DNA of 64,000 nucleotides from an uncultured Ruminococcus sp. (GTDB lineage Bacteria; Bacillota; Clostridia; Oscillospirales; Ruminococcaceae): contig CAKSJP010000006.1 in assembly GCA_934463425.1 (NCBI GenBank), positions 31,312 to 95,311 on the forward strand. Reading direction: 5' to 3'. Shown here piece after piece: positions 17,091-26,299 of the stretch (position 1 is the stretch's first letter; each line of letters starts with the position of its first letter). The translations under genes were made by a program, and so were the position numbers. Under the pieces are notes generated by a model that saw only the letters and a list, made by a program, of their open reading frames with translations, had not been told where the DNA came from and ran no database searches.

Positions 17091-18794
17091 ATGCTGGCTG
17101 AACTGGAAATTGAAAATTTAGCGGTGATCGCGCATGCGCGGATTCCATTTTCGCCGCATCTCAATGTGTTTACCGGTGAGACCGGTGCCGGAAAATCCAT
17201 TCTGCTTCATGGCATCCACGCCGTGCTGGGACAGCGCGTCACCCGGGATATTGTGCGGACCGGCTGTAAAAAAGCTGTTGTCAACGCACTTTTTACCCAT
17301 CTGGATCCGCTGGTCTGTGCAAGGCTGGATGCCCTTTCCATTTCCCATGTGGATGACGAACTGCTTTTAACAAGGGAGATCGCCGCAGACGGCGGCAGTG
17401 CAGCACGGGTCAACGGGCATACCACCACAGTTTCGGTGCTCCGGGAAATCGGCGATGCGCTGATAAATATTCACGGACAGCATGACAACCAGGTGCTGCT
17501 TGCGCCGGAATGCCATTTGCAAATTTTGGATGCATTCGGCGGCGATGACACGCTGCTGCACCAGTACCAGGAGACCTTTCGGCAATTGCAGCAGACGGCA
17601 AAACGGCTGAATCAGCTGGCAAAGCAGGAGCAGGACAAGCTGCATCGGCGGCAGCAGCTGAAGCTGTTGGTTTCTGAGGTCGATGAATTGGAGCTGGAAG
17701 CGGGCGAAGAGGATGCACTGGAAGAAGAGATGAACCTGTTGCAGCATGCAGAAAGCATTGCTTCGGCGCTGCAGGCGGCAGCAGAAGCAGTGGACGGAGA
17801 AAGTGCAGACAGCTCTGCGGTGCTGCTGGCAGAGTCTGCGGCAGAAGAGCTTTTGCCCTATGCTGAGCTTCGGTCAGAATTTTCTGTTCTGGGAGAGCGT
17901 CTGACAGCTGCCGGGATCGAACTGGCAGATATTGCGGCAGAGTGCCGCCGCCTCCGGGATGACATGGAGCTGGATCCCCAGCGGTACGCTCTGGTACAGA
18001 AGCGAATCCTGGAGATCCGGCGGCTGAGCCGGGAGTATCAGTGCACCGGAGACGAACTGGTAGAACGCCGCAACCGGGCAGAGGAAGAACTGGAACAGAT
18101 GCAGGGCGCGACGGCAGAAATCACTGCCCTTCGGGAGCAGAAGGCACAGCTGTTGGAGAAGGTATCTGCTCAGGCAAAGGCATTGTCGGAATACCGCGCC
18201 CAGACCCTGGAGCGTTTTATTGCTGCGGTGACCGAGCAGCTGGCTTTCCTCAATATGCCCAATGTGATCCTGGTGGGAAGGCACACTACCGGAAAGCTGA
18301 CGATCCACGGTATGGACAGCCTGGAGTTTCTCATCTCTGCCAACCGCGGCGAAGAACCTCGTCCGCTGGCGCGGATCGCTTCCGGCGGTGAGCTGTCCCG
18401 TATTATGCTGGCACTGAAATGCGTTATTGCTGACCGGGACAGTATCCCCACGCTGATCTTCGATGAGATCGACACTGGTGTCAGCGGCAAGGCGGCGCAG
18501 AAGATCGGCATGAAACTCCGGGAAGTGGGGCAGCTGCGGCAGGTGCTGTGCGTGACCCACTTGTCCCAGATCGCAGTGATGGCAGATCAGCATCTCATGA
18601 TTGAAAAGCAGACTGAGGGGACGAGAACTGAGACCCATGTCATGGTGCTGGAACCGGAAGGACGCGTTCATGAGATCGCCCGGATTATGGGCGGTGAAAA
18701 TCCCAGTGTCCTGCTTCTGGAAACGGCACGGGAAGAACTGAAACGCTGGCAGAAGACGCTTTTGCCGGATGGAGAGGATGAACACAGTGTATGA
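17091..18794 (+). CDS. recN: DNA repair protein RecN
   Basis: An SMC-like ATPase in double-strand break repair. The Walker A GETGAGKSILLHGI lies at the N-terminus and the ABC signature RIASGGELSRIMLALK with Walker B TLIFDEIDTGVSGKAAQ at the C-terminus, separated by about 330 residues of coiled coil. 567 residues is normal. It starts immediately after the argR stop. Confidence 0.95.
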   Translation: MLAELEIENLAVIAHARIPFSPHLNVFTGETGAGKSILLHGIHAVLGQRVTRDIVRTGCKKAVVNALFTHLDPLVCARLDALSISHVDDELLLTREIAADGGSAARVNGHTTTVSVLREIGDALINIHGQHDNQVLLAPECHLQILDAFGGDDTLLHQYQETFRQLQQTAKRLNQLAKQEQDKLHRRQQLKLLVSEVDELELEAGEEDALEEEMNLLQHAESIASALQAAAEAVDGESADSSAVLLAESAAEELLPYAELRSEFSVLGERLTAAGIELADIAAECRRLRDDMELDPQRYALVQKRILEIRRLSREYQCTGDELVERRNRAEEELEQMQGATAEITALREQKAQLLEKVSAQAKALSEYRAQTLERFIAAVTEQLAFLNMPNVILVGRHTTGKLTIHGMDSLEFLISANRGEEPRPLARIASGGELSRIMLALKCVIADRDSIPTLIFDEIDTGVSGKAAQKIGMKLREVGQLRQVLCVTHLSQIAVMADQHLMIEKQTEGTRTETHVMVLEPEGRVHEIARIMGGENPSVLLLETAREELKRWQKTLLPDGEDEHSV

Positions 18795-20638
18795 TGCAGC
18801 CGGAGACGCTGTTACAGCAGTATTTTGGGCATAAGGAATTTCGTACCGGACAAAAGCAGGCAATCGATGCCATTCTTTCCGGCAGGGATGTGGTGGCAGT
18901 TATGCCCACCGGTGCCGGGAAATCAGTGTGTTACCAGATCTCCGCACTGCTGCTGCCGGGGCTGACGGTTGTGATCTCGCCGCTGATCTCTCTGATGAAG
19001 GATCAGGTGGAGGCACTGCGGCAGGTGGGGATTCCGGCGGCGTATATCAACAGCAGCATCAGTCAGGAAGAGTTCTATTACACCATGCAGACGGTGCAGC
19101 AGGGGCAGTGCAGGATTTTGTATGCTGCCCCGGAGCGACTGATGACGGAGAGCTTTCTTCGCATGGCGCAGCGGGTGCAGATCAGCATGGTGGCTGTAGA
19201 TGAGGCGCATTGTGTATCTCAGTGGGGACAGGACTTTCGGCAGAGCTATCTGGACATCCCGGTGTTTGTGGAACAGCTGCCGGTGCGTCCGGTCTGCACG
19301 GCATTTACTGCCACGGCGACCAAACAGGTGGAAGCGGACATTGCCCGTATTCTGAAGCTGCACGATCCCGTGACTATACATACCGGATTCGACCGGAAAA
19401 ATCTGTTCTTTGGGGTGCGCCGTCCCAACAACAAAATGCAGGAGCTGATACAGCTGTTGCGGGAAAACAGCGGCAAAAGCGGTATTGTCTATTGCTCCAC
19501 CCGAAAGGCGGTGGAGGAGGTCTGTGCATCGCTGTGTGCTGCGGGATTTGATGCCACACGCTATCACGCCGGGCTTTCGGATATCGAACGGACGCAGAAC
19601 CAGGACGATTTTCTCTATGACCGCAAGCCGGTCATGGTTGCAACCAACGCATTCGGCATGGGCATCGACAAGTCCAATGTCTCTTTCGTCATCCATTATA
19701 ACATGCCTATGGATCTGGAAAGCTATTACCAGGAAGCCGGCCGTGCCGGACGGGACGGCGAACCGGCGCAGTGCATTCTGCTGTACAGCGGCAAGGATGT
19801 GCGCACCAATGACTTTTTGCTGAAACGCAGCCGGGAGACTATGGATGTAGATGATGAGGAGACCCGGCAGTTTTTGCTGCAGCAGGGGGAGGAGCGTCTC
19901 AGGCAGATGACCTTTTACGCCACAGCAACCTCCTGCCTGCGTCACCGGATGCTGCGGTATTTCGGAGATCCTGCACCGGAGAGCTGCGGCAACTGCTCCT
20001 GCTGTCTCACCAACTACCGGGAAGAGGATGCCACCATGGCGGCGAAGAAGATCATCTCCTGTGTCTATCGGGCACAGAAGGGCGGCTATCATCTGAGCCG
20101 CACCATGACGGCCGATGTGCTGATCGGCAGCCGGAAGGAAAGCCTGCTGCGGATGCGGCTGGATCAGCTGTCCACCTACGGCATTATTGAAAAGCTGACC
20201 CAGAAAGAAGTGATCGGGCTGATCGATGAACTGATACAGCAGGAAAATCTGGCGCTTCGTTCGTTTCATGAATACCAGGAATTGGCGCTGACTGCCGGTT
20301 CGGTGGAGATCATCCGCGACCAGAAAAAGGTGACCCGGCGTGTGCCCATTGTCCGGGAAAAGCTGGCAGCTCCGGTGGGGACGAAGGATCCCACACTTTC
20401 CGAAGCAGACAACGAGCTGTTTCAGAAGCTGCGGCAGGTTCGGGCGGCACAGGCAAAGCACGAGGGCATACCGCCGTACTTCATCTTCCCTGATGCGACA
20501 CTTCGGGATATGTGCCGGAAAAAACCACGGAGCATGAGTGATATGCGCCAGGTATCTGGCGTGGGTGTCATTAAGGCACAGAAGTATGGAAAGCTGTTTT
20601 TGGAGGAGATCCAGTCGTTTCAGCCGGAAGTGCAGTGA
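18791..20638 (+). CDS. recQ: ATP-dependent DNA helicase RecQ
   Basis: A 3'-5' superfamily 2 helicase. Motifs in order are FRTGQKQAIDAIL, the Walker A PTGAGKSVCYQ, the DEAH box AVDEAHCVSQWGQDFR, and QEAGRAGRDGEPA; the zinc-binding cysteines are CLRHRML...ESCGNCSCC. An HRDC domain (NELFQKLRQVRAAQAKHEGIPP) is at the C-terminus. 615 residues. It overlaps the recN stop and ends the long + strand string that starts at nusB. Confidence 0.95.
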   Translation: MMQPETLLQQYFGHKEFRTGQKQAIDAILSGRDVVAVMPTGAGKSVCYQISALLLPGLTVVISPLISLMKDQVEALRQVGIPAAYINSSISQEEFYYTMQTVQQGQCRILYAAPERLMTESFLRMAQRVQISMVAVDEAHCVSQWGQDFRQSYLDIPVFVEQLPVRPVCTAFTATATKQVEADIARILKLHDPVTIHTGFDRKNLFFGVRRPNNKMQELIQLLRENSGKSGIVYCSTRKAVEEVCASLCAAGFDATRYHAGLSDIERTQNQDDFLYDRKPVMVATNAFGMGIDKSNVSFVIHYNMPMDLESYYQEAGRAGRDGEPAQCILLYSGKDVRTNDFLLKRSRETMDVDDEETRQFLLQQGEERLRQMTFYATATSCLRHRMLRYFGDPAPESCGNCSCCLTNYREEDATMAAKKIISCVYRAQKGGYHLSRTMTADVLIGSRKESLLRMRLDQLSTYGIIEKLTQKEVIGLIDELIQQENLALRSFHEYQELALTAGSVEIIRDQKKVTRRVPIVREKLAAPVGTKDPTLSEADNELFQKLRQVRAAQAKHEGIPPYFIFPDATLRDMCRKKPRSMSDMRQVSGVGVIKAQKYGKLFLEEIQSFQPEVQ

Positions 20639-20732
20639 TTGGATCTGCGAATTTTCTTTTGGAATTGGAGTATACCTGGGCGCAGCCTTTGGCATATCCA
20701 TTGGTCTCATTTTTCAAAAAGGCAAGAAGTAA
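20639..20732 (+). pseudogene. Possible remnant of a Gly-rich membrane peptide gene
   Basis: Directly after the recQ stop a frame reads FSFGIGVYLGAAFGISIGLI followed by FQKGKK and a stop, a convincing Gly-zipper membrane helix with a positively charged end. No usual start codon lies in the frame between the recQ stop and the helix. It may be a decayed small gene, a peptide with a rare start codon, or chance. Confidence 0.25.
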
Positions 20733-20751
20733 CACTGTTTCTGATTAGTAA

Positions 20752-20786
20752 ATACCCCATGCAGAAAAATATGCTGCATGGGGTAT
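20752..20786 (+). terminator. Strong hairpin after recQ
   Basis: ATACCCCATGCAG (20752-20764) and CTGCATGGGGTAT (20774-20786) form a perfect 13-bp stem with a 9-base loop, followed by GTTTGTCT. The U-run is imperfect, but position after the last gene of the string supports terminator function. Confidence 0.7.
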
Positions 20787-20832
20787 GTTTGTCTCCGGCG
20801 GCGCATAAGCTTTTCCAGAAGGGGGAGTGACG

Positions 20833-22419
20833 ATGCGCAGACGAAGTGTGGTTCGGGATACCATTCAAATGACCGTGATACAGTTCTTTCTGGAATGTCT
20901 GGCGCTGCTGTTCAATGCCTGGATGACCCGGCGCGTGGGCGCAGCAACGGTGGGGACACTGGCGCTTGCCGGCTCATTTTTCAATCTGGCGGCGATGGTT
21001 GCCGGCGGAAACGCCATGCTCTGCGCCAGTCGCTTTGTCTCAGAGGAACTGGGAAAACCGGGCGGCTGTCCGCCGCAGATCCTGCGCAGTGCGGTCAGCT
21101 TCTGCATGCTGCTGTCTGTTCCGGTGGCAGGAGGGGTGTTTCTCTTTGCAGAGCCGCTGAGCCGTCAGTTTCTGCAAAATCCGGCGATGGCGCAAGCCGT
21201 GCGGTGCATGGCGCTTTTGCTGCCTCTGGGGAGCATCAGTGCCTGTCTGAAGGGATATTTCAATGCGGTATGCCGGGTGACTGTGACGGCAGGCTGTGAT
21301 GTGGCAGAGTTTTTGCTTCGCGCCGGACTGCTGACGGGGCTTTTGGTATGGCACCGTGCCGCAAAACCGGAGCAGGTCTGCACTTATCTGGTGTGCAGCA
21401 TGGCGGCAGGGACATTGCTTTCCACAGCGGTGCTGCTGACTTTATATTTTCAGAGACAAGAACCGTGCGGAGGCAAATGCAGCCTTTCTTTTGGAAAATA
21501 TGTCCGCCTGGCAGTGCCGGTGGCGTTTGGCGGCTGTCTGACGGCGGCGCTCAGCACGGCAAATGATACGCTGATCCCCATGACTCTGCGGCAGTTCGGG
21601 GACAGCACTAGCCGTGCTTTACAGCAGTTCGGAACCTTTGAGGGCATCGTGATCCCGGTGCTGTTTTTTCCGTCTACCATTCTCTGTGCGCTGTCGGGCA
21701 TTCTGATCCCGGAAGTCGCCCGTGCCAATGCTGCCGGAAATCAGGAGCGTGTATGTTGTTTGACAGAGCGTGTGATCGAACTGACGCTGATCTTTGCCAT
21801 TCTCATTAGTGCAGTACTGCTGAAATACGGCGGCGTCATCGGGCACTGTATGGATGGCGGCGCGCTCTCCGGCAGGATGATCCGCATTCTTGCGCCGGTC
21901 GTTCCCTTTATTTACCTGGAGATCGTGTTGGAAGCACTCATCAAGGGAATGGGAAAGCAGAACTTTTCTTCCCTCAATTATCTGGCGGAATATGTGATAC
22001 GGATCTGTGTGGTGCTCATCTGCATTCCTCTGTTTGGATTCTACGGCATTGTGGCATCCTACTATACCAGCAATGTATTCGGGAATTGCAACCGGCTGCG
22101 TATGGCAGTAAAAACGGCAAACCTCCGGTTCCGATTTGGAAAGCTGATCGGAAAGCCGGTGTTTGCCGTTGGAGTTGCTTTTGCGGCGGCATCTCTGCCG
22201 GAGCATTTTTGTCCGGCGCTGCGGGATACGCCGTTGGGAATCGGTGTGTGTCTGGGCATCGCCCTGAGTCTTTACGGGCTGACATTCTGGCTGCTGCGGG
22301 AGCGCAGAGATGTCACTCGTGGTGTATCGATTCATGCTGCTTCAGCAGCGTATGCATCCGGTGATGATGACTGTGCACAGCTACATCTGCGCCGTGTACA
22401 TGGGCGTGACTGTGTGTGA
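20833..22419 (+). CDS. Polysaccharide/lipid flippase of the SpoVB-MATE type
   Basis: A 528-residue protein with about 14 hydrophobic helices and the MOP-superfamily look of stage V sporulation protein B / MurJ-like exporters (early motif LALLFNAWMTRRVGAATVGTL; later GKYVRLAVPVAFGGCL and RALQQFGTFEGIVIPVLFFP). Such proteins flip lipid-linked cell-wall or polysaccharide precursors; whether it serves the spore cortex is not shown. ATG 20833 follows GGGGGAG. The last roughly 35 codons run into the converging transporter gene, so the C-terminus is an atypical hydrophilic tail. Confidence 0.8.
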   Translation: MRRRSVVRDTIQMTVIQFFLECLALLFNAWMTRRVGAATVGTLALAGSFFNLAAMVAGGNAMLCASRFVSEELGKPGGCPPQILRSAVSFCMLLSVPVAGGVFLFAEPLSRQFLQNPAMAQAVRCMALLLPLGSISACLKGYFNAVCRVTVTAGCDVAEFLLRAGLLTGLLVWHRAAKPEQVCTYLVCSMAAGTLLSTAVLLTLYFQRQEPCGGKCSLSFGKYVRLAVPVAFGGCLTAALSTANDTLIPMTLRQFGDSTSRALQQFGTFEGIVIPVLFFPSTILCALSGILIPEVARANAAGNQERVCCLTERVIELTLIFAILISAVLLKYGGVIGHCMDGGALSGRMIRILAPVVPFIYLEIVLEALIKGMGKQNFSSLNYLAEYVIRICVVLICIPLFGFYGIVASYYTSNVFGNCNRLRMAVKTANLRFRFGKLIGKPVFAVGVAFAAASLPEHFCPALRDTPLGIGVCLGIALSLYGLTFWLLRERRDVTRGVSIHAASAAYASGDDDCAQLHLRRVHGRDCV

Positions 22420-23359
22420 TGGTGTGGGTATGTGTCACGCCGTCATGGGTGTGGGTGAATGTGTGCGTATGGGCATGGCTGTGCTCTGTCTGCAAGGTAT
22501 CCAGTACCACCAGAACCGAGCCGGCAAGCATTACCGCCAGCGCCAGGAAATACTGTATGGTCAGCGCGTCATGCCAGATAATGCAGGAGAGAGCCGTGCC
22601 GATAAAGGGTGCAACGGCATAATAGGCACTGGTTTTGGCTGCGCCGAGGGCGTTTTGCGCACGGACATAGCAGAAGATGCTCAGTCCGTATGCTACAAAC
22701 CCCAGCAGGAGCGCGGCAGCGGCTGCACCCAGTTTCGGCAGCGGTTCACCGATGCACAGGGCAATGAGAAACGAGCCGAGTCCGGAAAAGATGCCCTTGA
22801 GGAAAACGATCTCAAAGGTACTTTTGCCGGAGATATTTCGGGTACAGTTATTTTCCAGTCCCCAGCAGGCAGCCGCCGCCAAAACCAGAAGAGAGCCTTT
22901 CGAAAAGTGCAGACTGGACATATCTTCAAAGGACAGGATGCTACTGGAAAGGGTAATCAGCACAATGGCGCACCAGAGCCGCCGGGAGACCTTTTCCCGG
23001 AAGAGCAGCAGCGCGATCAGCGTCGTGGCGACGATCTCGAAGTTGCCCAAAAGGGAAGCGTTGGCAGAAGTGGCGCTTTTCAGCCCCAACATCAGGAAGA
23101 TGGGTGCGGCAATATCCAGCAGGATCATGCCGATGGTATAGGGCAGGTCTTGCTTGGTCAGCTTTTTCTCCTGGGCGTGTTTTTTCGGATGGCTCAGATA
23201 GAGTATGCCGATCCCGATGCCAGCCCCGAAATACAGCAGGGATGCCAGAAAAGTGGGAGAGATTTGCTGCAGCAGCAGCTTGGAGAAAGGCACATTTATG
23301 GCGTAAAATGCGGCCGCCAGAACAGCGGAAAAGATCGCAGCCGTTTTTTTCGTATGCAT
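22313..23359 (-). CDS. DMT/EamA family transporter with His-rich C-terminal tail
   Basis: 348 residues: ten hydrophobic helices in two EamA halves (AAFYAINVPFSKLLLQ..., then LLVLAAAACWGLENN...), followed after about residue 288 by a hydrophilic tail with more than 20 histidines (HSHAHTHTFTHTHDG, HTHTITHSHAHVHG). EamA proteins export or import small metabolites; the tail suggests metal binding (Ni, Zn or Co) and perhaps metal transport or sensing, which is inference. AGGAGG precedes the start. It is the last gene of a four-gene operon and overlaps the converging flippase gene by 107 bases. Confidence 0.85.
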   Translation of the reverse strand: MHTKKTAAIFSAVLAAAFYAINVPFSKLLLQQISPTFLASLLYFGAGIGIGILYLSHPKKHAQEKKLTKQDLPYTIGMILLDIAAPIFLMLGLKSATSANASLLGNFEIVATTLIALLLFREKVSRRLWCAIVLITLSSSILSFEDMSSLHFSKGSLLVLAAAACWGLENNCTRNISGKSTFEIVFLKGIFSGLGSFLIALCIGEPLPKLGAAAAALLLGFVAYGLSIFCYVRAQNALGAAKTSAYYAVAPFIGTALSCIIWHDALTIQYFLALAVMLAGSVLVVLDTLQTEHSHAHTHTFTHTHDGVTHTHTITHSHAHVHGADVAVHSHHHRMHTLLKQHESIHHE

Positions 23360-23371
23360 CAGAAAAACCTC

Positions 23372-23707
23372 CTAGCTCCCGAAAATGGTGAACATTGCAT
23401 GCGTCTGAAAAACCGACTCTGCCCATTCGTCTACTTCTGCGGCAATGATTTCTTCACTGCCGCCCAGAAAGCATGCACGCTGACGGATGCACTGCCATTG
23501 TGCCCAGTTGACAACAGTGTTTCCGTGGGGCGTATATGTTGGGAGCATATCCAGCAGCACCGTTTCAAAGCCGGACTGTAGCAGGATATTTCGATGGAGA
23601 TAGAGTGCACCGATGCATATGGCGCTTTTTCGGCTGGCTGCCTTTCCGGGGAAAAATATGGTATAATCGGTGCTGCCGGCTGGCAGCTTGATGCGGCAGT
23701 ACTTCAT
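23372..23707 (-). CDS. Unknown 111-residue protein coupled to ybaK
   Basis: Begins MKYCRIKLPAGSTDYTIFFP; its ATG overlaps the ybaK stop by four bases and its stop is 12 bases before the transporter, so it is clearly part of the operon. The protein is soluble, with a hydrophobic core segment ICIGALYLHRNILLQSGFET and a C-terminal FLGGSEEIIAAEVDEWAESV. No family or catalytic motif is recognised. A longer frame through ybaK is a shadow. Confidence 0.65.
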   Translation of the reverse strand: MKYCRIKLPAGSTDYTIFFPGKAASRKSAICIGALYLHRNILLQSGFETVLLDMLPTYTPHGNTVVNWAQWQCIRQRACFLGGSEEIIAAEVDEWAESVFQTHAMFTIFGS

Positions 23708-24207
23708 TCGGCGTGCTCCGCAATGATGTCTGCCAGCTGAAAGGGCACAACTTGTTTTAAGCTTTCCAGAGAAAGCTCCAGCTGGTGGCCGATTTTTCCG
23801 GCACTGCACAGAATGACAGGAAAATTTTGGGCAGATTCGTGTATGGTGGTACGGAACAGCTTTTTCATGCCGATGGGAGAACATCCTCCGTGGATGTATC
23901 CGGTAAGGGACAGCAGATCTTTGGATTTGCACATGGAAACTGCTTTTTCGCCTACGGCAGTCGCTGCCTTTTTCAGATCCAGTTCTTCTGCCACCGGGAC
24001 AAGAAAGACATAGTGTTCGCCGGACTTTGCCACAGTGACCAGGGTCTTGAATACCTGCGCTGGGTTTTGTCCCAACGCGTTTGCCAGTTCCACGCCGGTA
24101 TGCTGGCCGGTCGCCTGTTCCCAGCAGCGATGGGTGTAAGGGACCTTTGCCTTATCCAGCATGCGGATGGCATTGGTTTTGATTACTTTTTCTTTTGCCA
24201 TAGCCAT
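23704..24207 (-). CDS. ybaK: Cys-tRNA(Pro)/Cys-tRNA(Cys) deacylase YbaK/EbsC
   Basis: Trans-editing factor that hydrolyses Cys-tRNA(Pro). Family signatures are KTNAIRMLDKAKVPYTHRCW, QVFKTLVTVAKSGEHYVFLVPV, LDLKKAATAVGEKAVSM, and TGYIHGGCSPIGMKK. About 167 residues. The start could be ATG 24207 or the next ATG at 24201, which has better spacing from AAGGAG. It follows directly on a second tRNA-editing gene. Confidence 0.92.
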   Translation of the reverse strand: MAMAKEKVIKTNAIRMLDKAKVPYTHRCWEQATGQHTGVELANALGQNPAQVFKTLVTVAKSGEHYVFLVPVAEELDLKKAATAVGEKAVSMCKSKDLLSLTGYIHGGCSPIGMKKLFRTTIHESAQNFPVILCSAGKIGHQLELSLESLKQVVPFQLADIIAEHAE

Positions 24208-24749
24208 TATTCTCCTTTGAGTGTTACAAGGGTATAGGGATGATGCAGGGCATTTGTCAGTTTGTCAAAGATATCGCTGGTCTGCATACGGAGTGTAGAA
24301 GTGTTTATACAGGGATGGCAGCCGAACGTGGATGCTTTCAGCAGATCGCGGTCTACGAGAAGCTGTACACGATTTTCCGTGTCGTGCATCAATCCAAAGA
24401 TGGTGGCAGAGCCGGGTGTCAGTTGCAGCAGCTGTTCCAGTGCTTCTTCTGATGCAAAGGAAAGTCTGGCACAGCCTAGCTGACTGGTGATCTCCTTGGT
24501 GCGAAACGGCTTATCGCCGGGCATGAGCAGCAGATAGAAATTTGTTTTCTGCCGGTTGCAGAGAAATAGATTTTTGCAGATGGGTGTTTGCAGTGCTGCA
24601 GAAACGCTTTCGCAGGCATCCATCGTAAAGGCAGCCGCATGATCGGCGCGGACAAAGGGAATATTGAGCCGTTCCAATAAATCATATACGGCGATCTCCT
24701 TTGGCAGTCTGCCGCTTTCGTCTGCGGGTCTGCCGTTTTCAATTGTCAT
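24207..24749 (-). CDS. Prolyl-tRNA editing protein ProX-like (Ala-tRNA(Pro) deacylase)
   Basis: A 180-residue YbaK-fold protein with the ProXp-ala/PrdX signature KNLFLCNRQKTNFYLLL and the later SFASEEALEQLLQLTPGSAT plus VDRDLL. It probably deacylates mischarged Ala-tRNA(Pro). ATG 24749 has AGGAGG about 10 bases upstream; the upstream-open frame is not needed. It starts the operon proX-like - ybaK - unknown - EamA transporter and overlaps ybaK by one base. Confidence 0.88.
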   Translation of the reverse strand: MTIENGRPADESGRLPKEIAVYDLLERLNIPFVRADHAAAFTMDACESVSAALQTPICKNLFLCNRQKTNFYLLLMPGDKPFRTKEITSQLGCARLSFASEEALEQLLQLTPGSATIFGLMHDTENRVQLLVDRDLLKASTFGCHPCINTSTLRMQTSDIFDKLTNALHHPYTLVTLKGE

Positions 24750-24769
24750 TTCGGAATAACCTCCTATCA

Positions 24770-24810
24770 AAAGAGCGCATTGACAATGCAATATCGTCAA
24801 TGCGCTCTTT
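24770..24810 (-). terminator. Terminator of xylA
   Basis: A perfect 15-bp stem AAAGAGCGCATTGAC (24770-24784) / GTCAATGCGCTCTTT (24796-24810); on the - strand the hairpin is followed by TTTTGA. It lies between the xylA stop and the downstream tRNA-editing operon. Confidence 0.88.
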
Positions 24811-24843
24811 CCATGCTATGCAGATGCGCACAGCCTAAGACTC

Positions 24844-26166
24844 TTACAGAGTGAACATGATCTCGTTCATGATCGCTTCCAGCATTTCCTGACGGCCGCT
24901 GGTCAGAGAAGAAGTAACCTCACCCTTTTCCAGTGCATACTTTTCCAGGTCAGCCATAGTTGCCTTGCCTGCGATGATGTCTGCGCCGATGCCGGTCTTC
25001 CAGCTTGCATAACGGTCAGCAACAAAGCTGTCCATTCTGCCGTCGGTGATCATCTTGTCTGCAATGCGCAGACCCAGTGCGAAGGTATCCATACCTGCGA
25101 TGTAGCTGTGGAAGATGTCCTCCAGCTCAAAGGAGCCGCGTCTTGCCTTTGCGTCGAAGTTCAGACCGCCGTTGGTGAAGCCGCCTGCCTTCAGAACTTC
25201 ATACATGCACAGCGCTGCGTCATATACGTTGGTCGGGAACTGGTCGGTATCCCAGCCCAGCAGCGGATCGCCCTGGTTTGCGTCGATAGAACCGAACATG
25301 CCGTTGGTTCTTGCTACGCGCAGCTCGTGCTGGAAGGTGTGCTGTGCCAGTGTTGCATGGTTTGCTTCAATGTTCAGCTTGAAATCCTTGTCCAGACCGT
25401 ATTTCTGCAGGAATCCGATAACCGTTGCAGAGTCGAAGTCATACTGGTGCTTGGTGGGTTCCTTCGGCTTCGGCTCAACGTAGAAGTCACCGGTAAAGCC
25501 GATGCTTCTTGCATAGTCTACTGCCAGATGCATCAGGCGAGCCATGTTGTCCAGCTCCAGACCCATGTCGGTGTTCAGCAGAGTCTCATAGCCTTCACGG
25601 CCGCCCCAGAATACATAGCCCTGACCGCCCAGCTTTACAGTTGCATCAATGGCGCTCTTGATCTGTGCAGCAGCGTATGCGAATACATCTGCGCTGGGAG
25701 AAGTGCCTGCGCCGTGCATATAACGGGGGTGATCGAAGCACTTTGCAGTACCCCACAGCAGCTTCTTGCCGGTAGCATCCTGCTTTTCCTTGCACAGGTC
25801 AACGATGTCTCTCAGCTTTGCATTAGTCTCGCTCAGACTGCCGTATTCCGGAGACAGGTCTCTGTCATGGAAGCAATAGTAGTCGATGCTCAGCTTGTCC
25901 ATGATCTCAAATGCTGCTTCTACCTTCGCCTTTGCGCGGGCAGTGACATCATCACAGCCCCAGGTCTTGTCAGTAGTACCGCAGCCGAACATATCGGTGC
26001 CGTCGCCGCCCATGGTGTGCCACCAGGACAGGGCAAACTTCAGCTGTTCGCGCATGGTTTTGCCGGCGATCACTTCGTCCGGATTGTAGAACTTAAACGC
26101 CAGGGGATTCTTGGAATCCTTGCCTTCGTATGCAATCTTCGGAATGCTCTTGAAAAATTCGCTCAT
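24844..26166 (-). CDS. xylA: Xylose isomerase
   Basis: Converts D-xylose to D-xylulose using two divalent metals. 440 residues, the longer class II form. Motifs include [12 protein letters not shown] (catalytic His), [16 protein letters not shown] (metal-site Glu region), [17 protein letters not shown], and the region [20 protein letters not shown]. The start has AGGAGG upstream. xylB is about 18 kb away rather than adjacent, and no xylose transporter or recognisable XylR is nearby. A hairpin and a palindrome occur in the 5' region. Confidence 0.97.
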   Translation of the reverse strand: MSEFFKSIPKIAYEGKDSKNPLAFKFYNPDEVIAGKTMREQLKFALSWWHTMGGDGTDMFGCGTTDKTWGCDDVTARAKAKVEAAFEIMDKLSIDYYCFHDRDLSPEYGSLSETNAKLRDIVDLCKEKQDATGKKLLWGTAKCFDHPRYMHGAGTSPSADVFAYAAAQIKSAIDATVKLGGQGYVFWGGREGYETLLNTDMGLELDNMARLMHLAVDYARSIGFTGDFYVEPKPKEPTKHQYDFDSATVIGFLQKYGLDKDFKLNIEANHATLAQHTFQHELRVARTNGMFGSIDANQGDPLLGWDTDQFPTNVYDAALCMYEVLKAGGFTNGGLNFDAKARRGSFELEDIFHSYIAGMDTFALGLRIADKMITDGRMDSFVADRYASWKTGIGADIIAGKATMADLEKYALEKGEVTSSLTSGRQEMLEAIMNEIMFTL

Positions 26167-26200
26167 GGTGATATCCTCCTAAGTGAAATCTGGTTTTTGG

Positions 26201-26263
26201 CTGCGGATTTTGCAGATGTGCTTTAAATCCGCAGATATTTATGGAAAGCGTTTGAGACGCTTT
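26201..26263 (-). promoter_or_regulatory. xylA upstream region: leader hairpin and operator-like palindrome
   Basis: CTGCGGATTT (26201-26210) / AAATCCGCAG (26225-26234) form a 10-bp hairpin 35-68 bases upstream of xylA with no U-run behind it. Just upstream AAAGCGT (26245-26251) / ACGCTTT (26257-26263) form a 19-bp palindrome with a 5-base centre, of the size bound by LacI/XylR-like repressors. Binding is inference. Confidence 0.5.
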
Positions 26264-26299
26264 GCATTTCTGATTTTGCTGCCTGGCATTGCAGGAAAA

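Noticed and set aside
22310..23581. 423-residue + strand open frame opposite the EamA transporter
   Set aside because: It is antisense to a clear membrane transporter, has no recognisable domain and poor start context; long antisense frames are common where codon bias avoids stops.
25108..26226. 372-residue + strand open frame opposite xylA
   Set aside because: Exact antisense of xylose isomerase; Cys/Val/Gln-rich shadow composition, no ribosome site.
26249..26263. CcpA cre site upstream of xylA
   Set aside because: Aligned to TGWAANCGNTNWCA there are mismatches at the central CG and other fixed positions; kept only as a palindrome of unknown binder.
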